Positions 22,859-34,339 of a DNA stretch of 64,000 bases are shown here, piece after piece (positions within the stretch are counted from its first letter, which is position 1; every line of letters begins with the position of its first letter). The stretch is from Coptis chinensis (Eukaryota; Streptophyta; Magnoliopsida; Ranunculales; Ranunculaceae): assembly GCA_015680905.1 (NCBI GenBank), contig CM027382.1, forward strand, positions 24,649,501-24,713,500. The letters are read 5' to 3'. The notes beneath the pieces were generated by a model. It searched no databases. It was not told the DNA's origin and was given only the letters and a program-made list of their open reading frames with translations. A program made the translations under genes and the position numbers.

Positions 22859-25800
22859 CTAGTCACTGTCGCTACTATGGCTAGATCTCCCATCTGAAAA
22901 TGAAAAGAATAAACCAATTATTCAGAATGATAGGGGCATTGTTATCACAGTTTTGAACTGATCGGGTAGAAGAGGGAAAAAAAGTTGCATTACCACGTGA
23001 TGGTCTTTTCCCCTCCATGGCTTCTTTCTTCACTTGACAGCTAGTGCAAAGAAAAGGACCATTCCAAGGACGCATTTTTCCACGACTTGATGAACCAGCA
23101 TGCACCGAGATTCCTTCCTTGGGTTTGATCTCTACCTGACAAACAGCACACATGAACAACTTGAACATGTTGCAGACGGGATATTCTGTGTCTAACCTGC
23201 CACCCAAAACATTATTTTCAAGTCAGAAAGCTAGAATATTCACATCGCCAGCTTTACTTTTTCAAGTCAGACTGCAAGAATATTAACTGCACTGATTATA
23301 CAAACCTTTCTGCAAGCATAGCAGATCCTTCTTCATATATTTCCTCCACCACGTCCGGCTCAGAGTAATCCTTATCCACAAGCGACGGTTCAGATGGCCT
23401 TTTGCGGAACATATTCTTGAACACACCCTTTCCATGCTTCTTTAGCGGTGGCACCAGAGGTGTTAGCTTCTCTGGGGGTAATATATCGATGACAATGCAA
23501 GTTGTGTCATCTCGAAGTCCTTTGAATTGTACAGCCTCCTGGAGATGTAAGAAGTAGGTGTCAAATATATATATATAAAATAAGCACCCATCAAAAACTG
23601 CATTATCATCAGGAAAATAGAAATTTCAATTGGGATTATAGCGTACATGGACAATTTGAGAAGCCGCAGCAGCGGGTGGCATCCCTCGGCAGCAGTTCAT
23701 AGCTGCTTCTGACGATAAAGCATCCCAAACACCATCACTTGAAATGACAAGCCTACCTCCCGCAGTGGATAACTGCAGCAATCACATACAACAGTTACTA
23801 ACAAGGTGGTAAATAGTTTGTTTATAACTTCTTTACCTCATAAAATAACTAATGGTTTTTGACTCAGAACAGAGAAAACTTTGTTTTGAAGGAATTCAGA
23901 AATGAAAAGACATGCCAGAACAGGTAACGATAATGCACTACAAGTCTATAACCAGTGGTTGGCAAATTTCTCGCTCCTATCCCACCCACAAAGAAGTTTT
24001 CTAGGCTACCAAACACACCCTTAGTAAAATTACCACTTCCAGGAGCTCTGGTATCAGGATTTTAGTTTTCATCGGTATGTTTAAACTTGTTCAAACACTA
24101 ATAATAAATCATATTCTCAAGGAGCACCAAATATTTGAATATAACAGGAAAAAATCCATAATGCATGAAAAAACATACAAAGTACTAATGAAATGAAATT
24201 CCCTGCGTGAAACTAAGTAACACAGATCAGCATGTACAGGTAAAAGATTCTAGAGATATACAACCAAACACATGTGGCAGTTGGAGTATGAATATAGAAG
24301 TAGCGAACCTTCACTTGCTTTACGTGTGGGACAGGAACTATAAACTCGCCAACATCCATGTCTCCAATGGATCTTGAAAGACACAAACCACCTGGCCAGC
24401 ATCTGAGAGGGCCAATCTGAAAGATGGAGTTGCCACACAGATTAGTTTTATTTTTCTTCCTTCATAGAAAAAGATCAAGAAGACTTTAAGAAAAATGTTT
24501 TCAACTTCTCAGAAAACATAGATGTGAAATCATTCAAGTAGATGGAACCGAACCTTTTGCAACAAAACTATACATGTTTTCACTGATGTTTCACACTAAT
24601 TGTTAAGTTCTGAACATCAATTACCAAATCCTTTGTCCATAAAAGGAAGCATAATAACTCTGTCCAGATTAAGTCTTCTGAACCATTCTCTCCTTTAGGA
24701 AATCGTCTGTGGAGCTTATTATCTTTTGCGATCATGTGGGGCATTTGGCTGGAGCGAAATCGTCGTCACTTTGATGGCATCTCAGTTTCATTTAAGAAGA
24801 TGATTCTATCGATAAAAGCCTTATTCTATCAGTGGTCTGAAGTCTTCAAAGAGTTTAGAGGATGTTTCTTTGAGTCTTTTGTAGCTAGGTGAGATCGTCT
24901 TATGTTCTTAGACATGGGGTGATGGTGGAGTTCTTGATTTTTTTTTATGTAGTTTCTTTTATTCTAAATGTTATTAGTTCTTGTTTCTTTCTTGTAATGT
25001 AGGCCTTCTCAGCCTACTTCTCTTTATTAATGATATTTCACTTTACCGAGCAAAAAAAAAGAAAAATAAGATTGTTCCATGTTATTTCTAGCATAATGCC
25101 ATTATATTTCTCATATAATTATCACTTGGTTTCTCCGCTATCCACACTGGTTTTACGGTTGTACTCGCTAATCCGATGTGCACTGCTTTAACTTTTATAT
25201 CGATAATATATTGGGTCATTGCCCTCAAGACATTGACCAATTTACATTGGACATTAATCCAGCTCAAATACAGTGTTCTAAATGCCTCTACGACAAAACG
25301 TGGTTTCAAGTCCTTAAATACAAACTGAAATTGTCCCCCCTCATATGGCGAGATCTAAATTAGCCAGAACATGAACCTGGTGATGTCAGCAAAAACATAT
25401 TTAGCAGGAGACACACACCAAAAATACAATAACTTAGATGATCACGTAAGAGTTCAATTTTAACGTGGAGGCATAAATACTTCACTGAAGAGTTGAAAAC
25501 CCATTTTAATATTAGTCTTGTTTGCTATTCATCGCCCCAAAACAATGTGCTTTGAAGTTTGAAGTTTGAACTCATTTATGTGTATAATAAGGATGTCGAT
25601 AACTGCCCAAGCTATTATGTGTTACTAAGAGAAAATTCCCTTCCTATATAATCCACCCCTCACCACCAACTTACCATCACTTCACCGTCGATGGCCTTCT
25701 ATACCTTTGTTTTGTCATCACTTTCATGCCGTCCTAGGTGATGGAGCTAAGACTAGAGTTTTTCTATGATATGAATGTAGTGAGAGCAAGTCTATCAGTA

Positions 25801-28130
25801 GGAAAAGAAGGTGATGGTCTGCTGAGAAGATTGCACTTGAGCCTTTTAAGGGATGTAAAGCACCACCTAAGCTTGAAAACTTATTTCAAACTGTGTGTAA
25901 TGAGGAGAATGAGGAAGAAAAAGAATAACTTTAACCAGATATAACACAAACATCATTTTGGATATGAAGTGGTGTTTGGATGAGTTCTCTATGGGTGATG
26001 AGGCTCACTTAGAGACGCATAAGACAGAATGTTCAAAGGTAGATTACAGTTCTCATCAGATGACAGTTTCTGAAAGGCTACAAATGAAATCACTCACAAA
26101 CAGGTAATATGTGGAGCTGAATAAGGTCTTTCCGACAGGGTCCTCACCATCCATTAATTTTAAACAATGGGTTATAAACGAGTATTGTCAGAATAGTGTT
26201 GAACCCTAGTTTCCTATAACAAGGATCAACAGATTCAGGGTGAATTAGCTTTGAATTGAACAGATTTCTTTTACCGCAATGTTCAACCCAATTTCCAAAC
26301 AATTAAATTGCAGCAAATGGAGCAGAATATGTAGACACGAAAAAATTGTAATTTACTTAATCTTGCACAAAGCTTATAGAACAGGTTCCAAAGTTACTCA
26401 AACTAATTGAAGTAGATATGTACCCTAGTTAAAAAGGAACATACCTCTGCACCACCACCAGTATTAAGTCGACCAACCTCACCGCCACTTGCTGTTACGC
26501 GTTCCACCCTGTTGAAAGGTAGAGGTGAACACAAATGCAAGAGTAACATTTTGAAGTCAAGCACTTGGAGTATCGAAAATAATACACCCTTTTGTGTACA
26601 CATAAGCAGAGTCTCTCTTTCACAAAAAAAAAAAAAAAAATACGGAACTTACTCATCTTCATTGCATTCCAGTCTATGGTCTGCACTCAATGAATATATA
26701 GTACCCTCAGCAGACTCCAGGATACAGCGAGAATCACCAACTGATGCTACAGTTATGACCCATCCATCTATTATTGCGAAGGTAACTGTTGTTCCAGATG
26801 TGTGTGCTGAAGAGAGTAATCAGAATAGAAGTGTGAAATTCACAAATGTCATCAAACATATTTATTACACTGACTGAAGGTGGGGAGAACCACGAACCAG
26901 CAGAAAAGCATCAATGCTAGAACAAGTAAACAATATTAATGACAATGCATATGTCTTCAACTTTTTGATCCATAATCACACCAATATATACTGGTGGGGG
27001 AACAACCGACCAAGATTCAAGATATCTGAAACCTAATGACGTTAAAATCAATTATGTGTTTGCTGAATCTGACGATAACCTAGTTACTATTAAGATCCCA
27101 GTGCATCTAAATGCACCATCTAGATACGGCTTGCCGAAGTACTAACTTAATGTGTATAACTCCTAATGGTTAAAGAAATTGCATAAAAAGGTCCATCCAT
27201 ACCTTTATCTTGAAAATCTTTATCAGTTTTTACAAACCCTGCAACCAATGCTCTTGGCAAAGCTGCGAGCCATTCATCTCTGCTAAGGTCAGATGGAATT
27301 GCACCGACAATATTGTTCAGTAGATTCTCCCTGGAGTATACAGCAGCTGCAGATCCATTATGACCATCAAAAAGCTGCAGAACATGTCATAAAATTGTTT
27401 TATAACTCCATCATAAGAATAGCTTTATCAAACTAGGAAGCAGTATTTGTTCATGTACTGATGGATTGCCACCACCTACCCGGGAAATTCAAACAAAGCA
27501 CTGCTTGGTTTCCCACAAACAGAGGCAAAGTATAGCATACCAAGAAGAATAATGAGACACTAGCCAAAGAATACAAAAACCTCTAGTATTATTTGAAATT
27601 CATTTAAAACTTATTTTCGAAACTTTAGCAAATGTACGAGGATACAAGCAGAAGCTAACCAATGAAATTGCATATGTTGAGATTGATGAGAATGAAGATA
27701 AGTAATAATCAGTGCATGTCTGTGTACACACAAATAAAAAGTTTCATGTTTCCCAAACACTTGACCATATTCTGGTGCCTACGTTTTCAGAGCAAGTGAA
27801 GCAAGTTTGTCTAAAATCCATCATCTTGACTCCATTCAGAAAACAAAAGTGAATCAGACAATAAGTCAACATAAAAAAGAGATCTCATACATTAATGAAT
27901 GAGACAATAATGGCAAGGAAAAAAACACGTACCGCGAAAACGGAGAAAGTAGAAAAGGCATCAGCAGGAAGACGTTGACATTCAGTTTTCAAGAGGGTGT
28001 AATCTTCTCCTTTCTTACTGTGATTAGCTTCACCATGTATTAAATCCGGCCTTTCAATCTTTTCACTTGACAACTCCCTCCTTAACAAAACAGCTAATGG
28101 TACCATTGGGTGATCATGTTTACTTGACAT
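22859..28130 (-). CDS. Protein phosphatase 2C (plant PP2C, At1g68410-like)
   Basis: PP2Cs remove phosphate from Ser/Thr using two metal ions. Nine exons keep frame throughout: 27933-28130, 27203-27374, 26653-26806, 26445-26508, 24309-24416, 23647-23772, 23306-23538, 22994-23196, 22859-22893; total 1293 nt, 430 residues plus stop. Catalytic motifs are all intact: FDGHNG (residues 68-73, metal-binding Asp), VGDSR (146-150), SRSIGD (210-215), SSDGVWD (243-249) and DDTTCIV (from 284). The C-terminus has CAVC (368-371) and CTSC (402-405) around GISVHAG, a zinc-ribbon-like tail shared by the plant group that includes Arabidopsis At1g68410 and At1g47380. The start MSSKHDHPMVPLAVLL is chosen by comparison with those proteins. 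The substrate is unknown. Intron 4 holds a LINE fragment. I see nothing broken. Confidence 0.95.
24417..26444 (-). other. PP2C intron 4 (about 2 kb)
   Basis: The largest PP2C intron, between GCAGAG|GTATGT and TTTCAG|ATTGG on the minus strand. It contains a LINE 3' fragment at about 24690-25060. The remainder (25060-26440) has only short frames of no recognised family. Confidence 0.75.
24690..25060 (+). mobile_element. LINE 3'-end fragment inside PP2C intron 4
   Basis: The plus strand reads [21 protein letters not shown] followed by QWSEVFKEFRG and a stop near 24892. This is the same C-terminal part of a LINE RT as in the ATG2 intron copy ([14 protein letters not shown]...WKEFKE). A 3' UTR and an A-rich tail at about 25050-25060 follow. 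No TSD was found, so the limits are approximate. It is antisense to PP2C. Confidence 0.75.
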
Positions 28131-28400
28131 TATTATTATTATATTGTAATCAAAATCAAAGACCATGCATAATAACTCTTTCAAATTTGCATGGATTTGA
28201 GAACGGAAGATCTTTAATGTGTATTATTCTGATGATGATGATGGAATTATCAAAGGAAGGAAGAAATGAAGAGAGAGAGAGAGAGAGAAAAATGAGAGGC
28301 GCAATTGGTGGTTTTTCTTTCTTTTCTTTTTCGGACATTTACCGCGTTATACGGGATTGCTAACGTGCGCGCTTCTTGTTTTCGTTTGTTGATGATGCCG
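28131..28400 (-). promoter_or_regulatory. PP2C 5' UTR / promoter region
   Basis: On the minus strand an in-frame upstream ATG at 28166 would add MVFDFDYNIIII before the chosen start, encoded by an ATA/ATT run. Homologues do not carry such an extension, so it is probably UTR. A GA/CT microsatellite lies at 28271-28289. No firm TATA box is seen. Confidence 0.45.
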
Positions 28401-28571
28401 CGTTTTTTTTTTTGGCGTTGCATGCATGCAGCCTGTCATTTTCATTTGAATTAATCATTCACCTTTGATACGATTACAACGATTAGTCCAGAGAGAGCAC
28501 TGATACGAGTTACATCCAAATTCATTTTGACATTCATACAAATTCATTTTGACATTGAAAATAATCACCAT
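28401..28571. other. Short gap between PP2C promoter region and Tat LTR, with 22-bp direct repeat
   Basis: AAATTCATTTTGACATTCATAC at 28518-28539 is followed immediately by a second, partly matching copy from 28540. No gene is present. Confidence 0.6.
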
Positions 28572-29124
28572 TGTGAGGGAGTGATATCTTCATATCAGGC
28601 ACGTGTCCAGTATAGTGGAAATACCACACCCGACTTTTCATTTAGTTCCCCGAACTGTCTTCGGAGTGACCTATATCATCAAATCACATCCATGAGCTAC
28701 GAGATCGTTCTATAACAGATCGACTCGTACATCTTCACACAGAGCGTTCTATATTATGACTCAGCATACCTTCTAGAATCAATCGTTACCAAAGCCTTAC
28801 TTACTCAATCACTTACCGCAAATTACGAACCACTGTAACCACTCCCCATCATTACAGAATTCCTACTAACATCATTCTAATACTCCTTCTCGATCTCAAC
28901 CATACATTTGGTGTTTGTCATTACACGTGTTGGAGAAGGATCCACTCTCACCATCTATAAATACCTCCCATATGAACTACGACAGACCTAATTCTTCTCT
29001 CCCCCCAAAATCGAGAGATAGATACGTAGGCAGTTCGCTCAACAACGAACTCGGTCTTTCCAATATTCAATCCCCTTATCCTCTTAACCTTGTATGTAAG
29101 GGAAGACCAAAACGCTTCTTTACA
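28572..29124 (+). repeat. 5' LTR of the Tat element (left limit inferred)
   Basis: The right end TTTACA at 29124 is followed one base later by the PBS. The left end is placed at TGTGAGGGAGTG (28572), a typical Tat-like LTR start, but no 3' LTR is available to confirm it. A TATA-like CTATAAATA at 28955-28963 and an ACGTGT word near 28924 could form the LTR promoter. Confidence 0.55.
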
Positions 29125-29125
29125 T

Positions 29126-29140
29126 TGGCGCCGTTTGTGG
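29126..29140 (+). other. Primer-binding site of the Tat element
   Basis: TGGCGCCGTTTGTGG begins one base after the LTR end. TGGCGCCG is the usual start of the tRNA-complementary site in plant Tat and Athila elements. Confidence 0.8.
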
Positions 29141-29260
29141 TCTCGATTTCTTGAGAAACCACTTCACAAATCCTAAAACCAAAAAGAAAAATCCTCAAGC
29201 CCACAAAGCATGGCAAGCCTCGAAGCTCAAATCCAAAGTATAGCAGGCTAGTTAGGTACA

Positions 29261-30600
29261 ATGAACGAGCAAATTACCCTGCTCAGGCAGGAGAATGTTA
29301 CTTTGCGTGCGCAAGTGGACACGCAAAATGCACCAGGTGCTATAGTAGAGGACGTCATCAACGAAGTAAATCAACAGCTCAACGAGCTTTCACAAAGAAT
29401 AGATCAGAGCGTAGTCAAGAAAGACGCTTCCCAGATCGTTCAGAAGATGTTAAAAACGTACTGTGCATCCCCTTTACAACTGAGGTACTTAGCAAATCCT
29501 CACCTCCAAATTTTGTTCAGCCCACTTTTGTAGTGTACGATGGCAACACGTGTCCAGGTCAATACGTAGCTCGCTACATTCAGATCCTCGCACTCTATAG
29601 TGCTCAGGAGTTCGACCACCTCCATTGCCGTTTATTTCCAGCCAGTCTTAAAGATGGCGCACTCGACTGGTTATTTTCACTCGAGCCAGACTTGATAAAG
29701 AACTTCAAACAACTCACCAATCTGTTCGCTAGCCAGTACGTCCACAACAGGCGCAAGAAAGCTGATCTTGATTCACTTTTCCAACTCTCCTTAGGTGAAG
29801 ATGAAACCATTCGCGAATTCTTAGGTCGGTTCAAAACTGAACTATTAGGCATGGAAAGCGGTCTCAAAGAGTCTTTCACCACATTGGCATTCTCCAACGC
29901 CTGCTGTGTGTGTAACACAGCGCTCTGCAGTTCACTGATGAAAGAACGTCCAGAAACGTTGTTCGAGCTATACACTCGCGTTGACAAATACATCAAGTTA
30001 CAAGAGGGCCTGAAGCGTCAAGACCTTTCAGAAAAACAAGAGGTAGCAACAATCTCTAATGATGCCCCACCCTCCAAAAAGCGACCCAAACAACAAGGAT
30101 AAAAGTCTGGAAACAAAATGAACAACAATTGTGAGTTCGATGTACTCACCCGATCTCCCAGTTACATATTGGACAAAATCAAGTGAGCTGCTTATTACCG
30201 ACCAGATGTACGTCAACCAGAAGATTGCCCTGGCAAACCTTATTGTGCCTTCCACCGAGCACAATGTCATGAGACCGATGAGTGTTGGGGGCTCAAGCAT
30301 TACCTCCAGGACCTCATCGAATCAGGACATATCAAGCATTATACCAATATTGCTGATGGCGACCTGCGCCATAAGCTCATGGCTCGTAGAGAGCGCAGTA
30401 GATCTCCAGCTCGCCATAAGCGCCAGAGTGTCCAAGCTCGCTCTCGTACCGCAGAGGACGCCCCCAACGATCGTTCCCGCCATGAGCGTCGTCAACATTC
30501 GTCAGATAGAGATAATGACAGAACGATACACATGATAACATTCCAGGATGATTCTGTTCCATCTTCCAGAGAAAAAAGGAGACGCGTAGGTGCTCTCCAA
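29261..30600 (+). pseudogene. Tat gag, frameshifted
   Basis: 29261-29460 reads MNEQITLLRQENVTLRAQV and onward, a coiled-coil N-terminal part. A frameshift before about 29460 leads into IPFTTEVLSKSSPP and the core gag domain at 29533-30102 (YDGNTCPGQYVARY; GALDWLFSLEP; QYVHNRRKKADLDSLFQL), the pattern of retrotransposon gag. After a stop at 30100 the nucleocapsid part follows in another frame, with CAFHRAQCHETDECWGLKHY (a CxxH...H....C zinc-knuckle pattern), then an Arg/Ser-rich tail ending near 30612. The protein would form virus-like particles if intact; here it is in at least three pieces. Confidence 0.8.
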
Positions 30601-30660
30601 GAAGTCTATTAGTTATCTTCACAGGCCGCACCTTCCCCACACAGTTCAGGCCGCAACTCA

Positions 30661-31095
30661 GGTGATATAACTTTCACAGAGGCCGACCTCAACAAGGTTT
30701 GCCTCCCGCACAATGATGCCTTGGTAATCCATGCCAAAATCAGCGACTGGACAGTCAAGCGTGTTCTGATAGATCCAGGTAGTTCATGTGATATCTTGTT
30801 CTACCATACCATCCAAGAGATGAATCTGCCCAAGTCAGTCTTCATAGACCCAATATATCCTCTCTACGAGTTCAATGGCTCCAGAGCCGACCCAATTGGT
30901 AACATCATACTCCTCGTCTCTGTGGGCTCTAGGAAAGACAAAGTCATCTTCAATACGCGTTTCAGCGTTCTAGACATCCAATCGTTCTATAATGCCATCC
31001 TAGGACGGTGTTGGATCCACCAAATGCAAGCTATACCATCTACACTGCATCAGGTGCTCCGCTTTCCCGGCCCTAGGGGTATGATGGAGCTTTGA
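30661..31095 (+). pseudogene. Tat retropepsin-like protease region
   Basis: Reading from ITFTEADLNKVCLPHNDALV, the frame contains VLIDPGSSCDILFY, the active-site block (D-x-G-S-S, normally DTGS/DNGSS in this lineage), and AILGRCWIHQMQAIPSTLHQ, the conserved LGR.W.....A..S..H segment. The frame ends at 31095. The catalytic Asp is kept. The enzyme would cleave the gag-pol polyprotein. Confidence 0.8.
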
Positions 31096-31278
31096 AGTAA
31101 TCAACTTGAGGCTTATCATTGTAATCAGGTTCTGTCAGCAAACAAGTCTGCCGACCCACCTATCATCACGAGGAATGAGCCCACCAGTGACACGATGGCC
31201 AAGGACTTAATCGCCGAGGTCAGATCCAAAGCACCAAAGCAGAATGCTGGGGGCTCTAGCAAAAAAGTTTATTCATCT

Positions 31279-31404
31279 GTCAGGACCCCAGAGGTCGCTT
31301 CAGCAATGGTTACTCCACTAGTCAGGACCCCTGAGGTTGCATCAGCAGTTGTTACTCCACCAGTCAGGACCTCAGAGGTCGCGTCAGCATTAGTTACTCC
31401 ACCA
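31279..31404 (+). repeat. 42-bp tandem repeat coding VRTPEVASAVVTPP
   Basis: Three 42-bp units (31279-31320, 31321-31362, 31363-31404) keep the reading frame and encode near-identical 14-residue Pro/Val/Thr-rich repeats. A fourth unit begins at 31961, after the hAT insertion. They lie in the spacer between protease and RT. Confidence 0.85.
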
Positions 31405-31405
31405 G

Positions 31406-31953
31406 TAGGGGTGTAAACGGATAGGTTCGGATGCGGATATGGCTGTATCCGAATCCGAATCCGAAAATTTATACTGATATCCGAATCCGAATCCGAATCC
31501 GATAGATATTAAAAAAATTATCCGAATCCGATTTCGGATATCCGAAACGGATATTGGATAATATCCGATCCAAAAATTAAAATTAATTAAAATTTTATTT
31601 GTTTTAAATAATTCATTTTACCACTATAAAAACTAGTATAAATATTATATTTGCCATTTATTATTATTATTTTGTTATTATAGTTTTATATTATTAGTTT
31701 ATGATTTTATATAATATTTTGTACAATAAAAAATGAATAAATTAATTATATATAATAACTATTAATTTTTTAAATAGGATCGGATATTATCGGATGCGGA
31801 TATGTCAGTATCCGAATCCGTATCCGAAACTAGTTCGGACATAAAAAAAATATCCGAATCGGAATCGGAATCCGAAATTTTCGGATAATATCCGATTTTT
31901 CGAATACGAATTCGAATCGGATTCGAATATTTGGATATCCACTTGCACCCCTA
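31406..31953. mobile_element. hAT element (548 bp) nested in the Tat element, 8-bp TSD
   Basis: Ends TAGGGGTGTAAACGG at 31406 and CACTTGCACCCCTA ending at 31953. TCCACCAG flanks it at 31398-31405 and 31954-31961. Both subterminal regions are runs of ATCCGAATCCG-type words in both orientations; the middle is AT-only and non-coding. It interrupts a coding tandem repeat of the host retroelement, so it post-dates that repeat. Confidence 0.93.
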
Positions 31954-32206
31954 TCCACCAGTCAGGACCCCAAAGGTCGCCCCAGCATGTGTTAGTCAAT
32001 CGGTCCAGATTCCAGAGATCACTCCAGGCCCTGTTGTTATGACCACAGAGGTCGCATAAGCCACTGTTGTCGTTACCACAGAGGTCGCTCCAACTCCTGC
32101 TGCCAATTCCTCCATTCCTCAGATCGACAAAGCATCTCCAGGGATTAGTTCCCCTGAGGTCGCCTCATTTTCAAAAGCAACAGTTCAGACAGCAGAAAAA
32201 GAGTGA

Positions 32207-33000
32207 GTGAACTTAGGAACGGAAGATGATCCCAAGTTTGTCTATGTAAAGGCTAACCTTGACCCTACACTCAAGGCCCAGCTTATAAACTTTTTATCAA
32301 TGAATAAAGATATTTTCGCTTGGTCGTATATCGATGTGCCTGGTATCGATCCTAGTGTTGCATGTCATAGATTAAATGTCAATCCTAATGCTAAACCAGT
32401 TCGACATCGACCTAGGAGATTATCACTGAGGTTTCAAAAAGCAATAAATGATGAAGTCGACAAGCTCAAACAAGTCGGTTTCATCCGGAAGGTCGATTAC
32501 CCAGACTGAATCACTAACATAATAGCAGTTCCAAAGAAGAATGACATTATCCACCTTTGCATTGACTTCACCAATGTCAACCAAGAAACACCAAAAGATA
32601 GCCTAGAATCGACCAACTTGTAGACCAGACCTGTGGCCACGAGCTCCTGTCCTTTATGGATGCATACAGTGGGTACAACCAGATCCCACTCGCTAAAGAA
32701 GATAAAAAGAAGACGTTGTTCATCACTGAACAGGGAATCTACTGCTACAACGTCTTCCCATTCGGCCTCAAGAACGCTGGAGCGACTTATCAACGGCTTG
32801 TCACTGACATGTTCCAGGACATGTTGGGAGATACCGTGGAGGTCTATATCGATGACATGGTAGTCAAGAGCAAAAAAGCAGGTGACCACCTCATTCACCT
32901 GGAACATGCGTTCTCCAGATTACGCCGAATTCAAATGAAGTTAAATCCCGAGAAATGCCTTTTTGGAGCATCATCCGGAAAATTCCTCGGGTATTAGGTA
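32207..33000 (+). pseudogene. Tat reverse transcriptase
   Basis: The frame begins DDPKFVYVKANLDPTLK and FAWSYIDVPGIDPSVACHRL (linker and fingers) and stops at 32507. It resumes with MDAYSGYNQIPLAKEDKKKT and FPFGLKNAGATYQRL, and includes the catalytic YIDDM at 32844 onward. It stops again at 32995 just after FLGY. The active-site Asp pair is kept, but three or more stops (32507, about 32622, 32995) prevent a full-length product. Confidence 0.88.
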
Positions 33001-33690
33001 TCACAACAAGGGATTGAAGCCAATCCAGACCAAATTCGAGCGTTCCTGGAAATGTCTGATCCAAAGACAAAGAAACAAATACAGAAGCTATCAGGAATGG
33101 TGGCAGCACTCAACTGATTCATATCAAGAGCGTCAGACAAATGCCGACCTTTCCTGCAGCTTCTTAAAAAAGGAGAACAGTTCTCATGGAACGACCAATT
33201 CCACCAAGCGTTCTCCACTCTCAAAGAATACCTGACAACATCACCCGTCCTAGCGAAACCAATAGACGGGGAAATGCTGGGGCTCTACCTTTCAGTATCA
33301 AACTTTGCTATCAGTTCGGTTCTTTTCAAAGAAGACAACAACTCAGAGAAATCGATCTACTTTACAAGTAAGACATTAACTCCAGCTGAAAAGAACTACT
33401 CTTACATTGAGAGAGCAGTGCTCGCGTTACTATACTCGGCAAGGAAGTTCAGGCCGTATTTTCAAGCACATCCAATTAAAGTATTCATTGACCTCCCGTT
33501 AAAGAAGATCCTTCTTAAAGAAAACAAGACAACCCGTATGGCAGTATGGGCAGGAGAGCTCGGAGAGCATCATATCAAGTTCGTCCCATGTACTTCTTAG
33601 AAGGGACATGTCGTTGCAGATTTTCTAGCAGACTTTCTTGTCGATGACCTGAATTGGGAACCTGACAGACATCCCAACCACGAAGAAGCA
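33001..33690 (+). pseudogene. RT thumb/connection and first RNase H of the Tat element
   Basis: Frames from 33001 give QQGIEANPDQ-like and FLQLLKKGEQFSW-like segments with a shift. From 33274 they give LYLSVSNFAISSVLFKEDN and YIERAVLALLYSARKFRPYF, the RNase H domain following gypsy RT. A TAG at 33598-33600 interrupts it before KGHVVADFLADF. Confidence 0.75.
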
Positions 33691-33694
33691 AGAC

Positions 33695-34255
33695 AAGTCT
33701 ATATGGTCTCTCTTTGTAGATGGTTCTAGTAACCCCGAAGGGAGTGAAATCAGAGTCGTCTTAGTGTCCCCAGATGGAGCAATGATGGAGAAATCAGTTC
33801 GCATCGATTTTGCGACCTCTAACAACGAGGTGGAGTAAGAGACGCTAATCATGGGGCTCAGAATGGCGCTACAGCTCGGTGTACAGGAACTTCAAGTTTT
33901 TAGTGACTCGCAACTGGTTGTTCGCCAGGTTGTTAAATAGTTCACTACCCATGAAGGTAACCTTTTTAAGTACCTTCAAGTTGTTCATCAGTTACTTCCT
34001 TCTTTTAAGAAAGTCACCATGCATTACTTCTTGCGTGATGAGAATCGTCACGCGGACAGTTTAGCTTATTTGGCTACCCAGACACCGAACTGTGCCCCTA
34101 GACAGCTACTCATTGAAGTAATTGACCGACCTGCCTACCAAGTCGAACACATCCTAGAAATCAATGACCTTTGCCCACTCTCTGACGATCAGATGAGCCA
34201 AACATGGATGCAGCCCGTCATAGAGTACATCCAGCACGGTACACTCCCAGAATAG
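33695..34255 (+). pseudogene. Second (archaeal-type) RNase H domain of the Tat element
   Basis: SLFVDGSSNPEGSEIRVVLV (first Asp), then a stop after NNEVE at about 33837-33839, ALQLGVQELQVFSDSQLVV (second Asp) with a stop after RQVVK, and LRDENRHADSLAYLATQTP (last Asp). This additional RNase H separates the Tat lineage from Athila and chromovirus elements. Confidence 0.82.
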
Positions 34256-34339
34256 CGTACCAAAGCCAAACAAGTTCCATATCAGGCACGTCGTTACTGC
34301 CTAATCAATAACAAGCTCTTCAAAAAGTCTGCTGGCGGC

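Noticed and set aside
25088..25309. 73-residue minus-strand frame in PP2C intron 4
   Set aside because: It lies inside a well-supported intron, has no family similarity I recognise, and the plus strand is also open; treated as chance.
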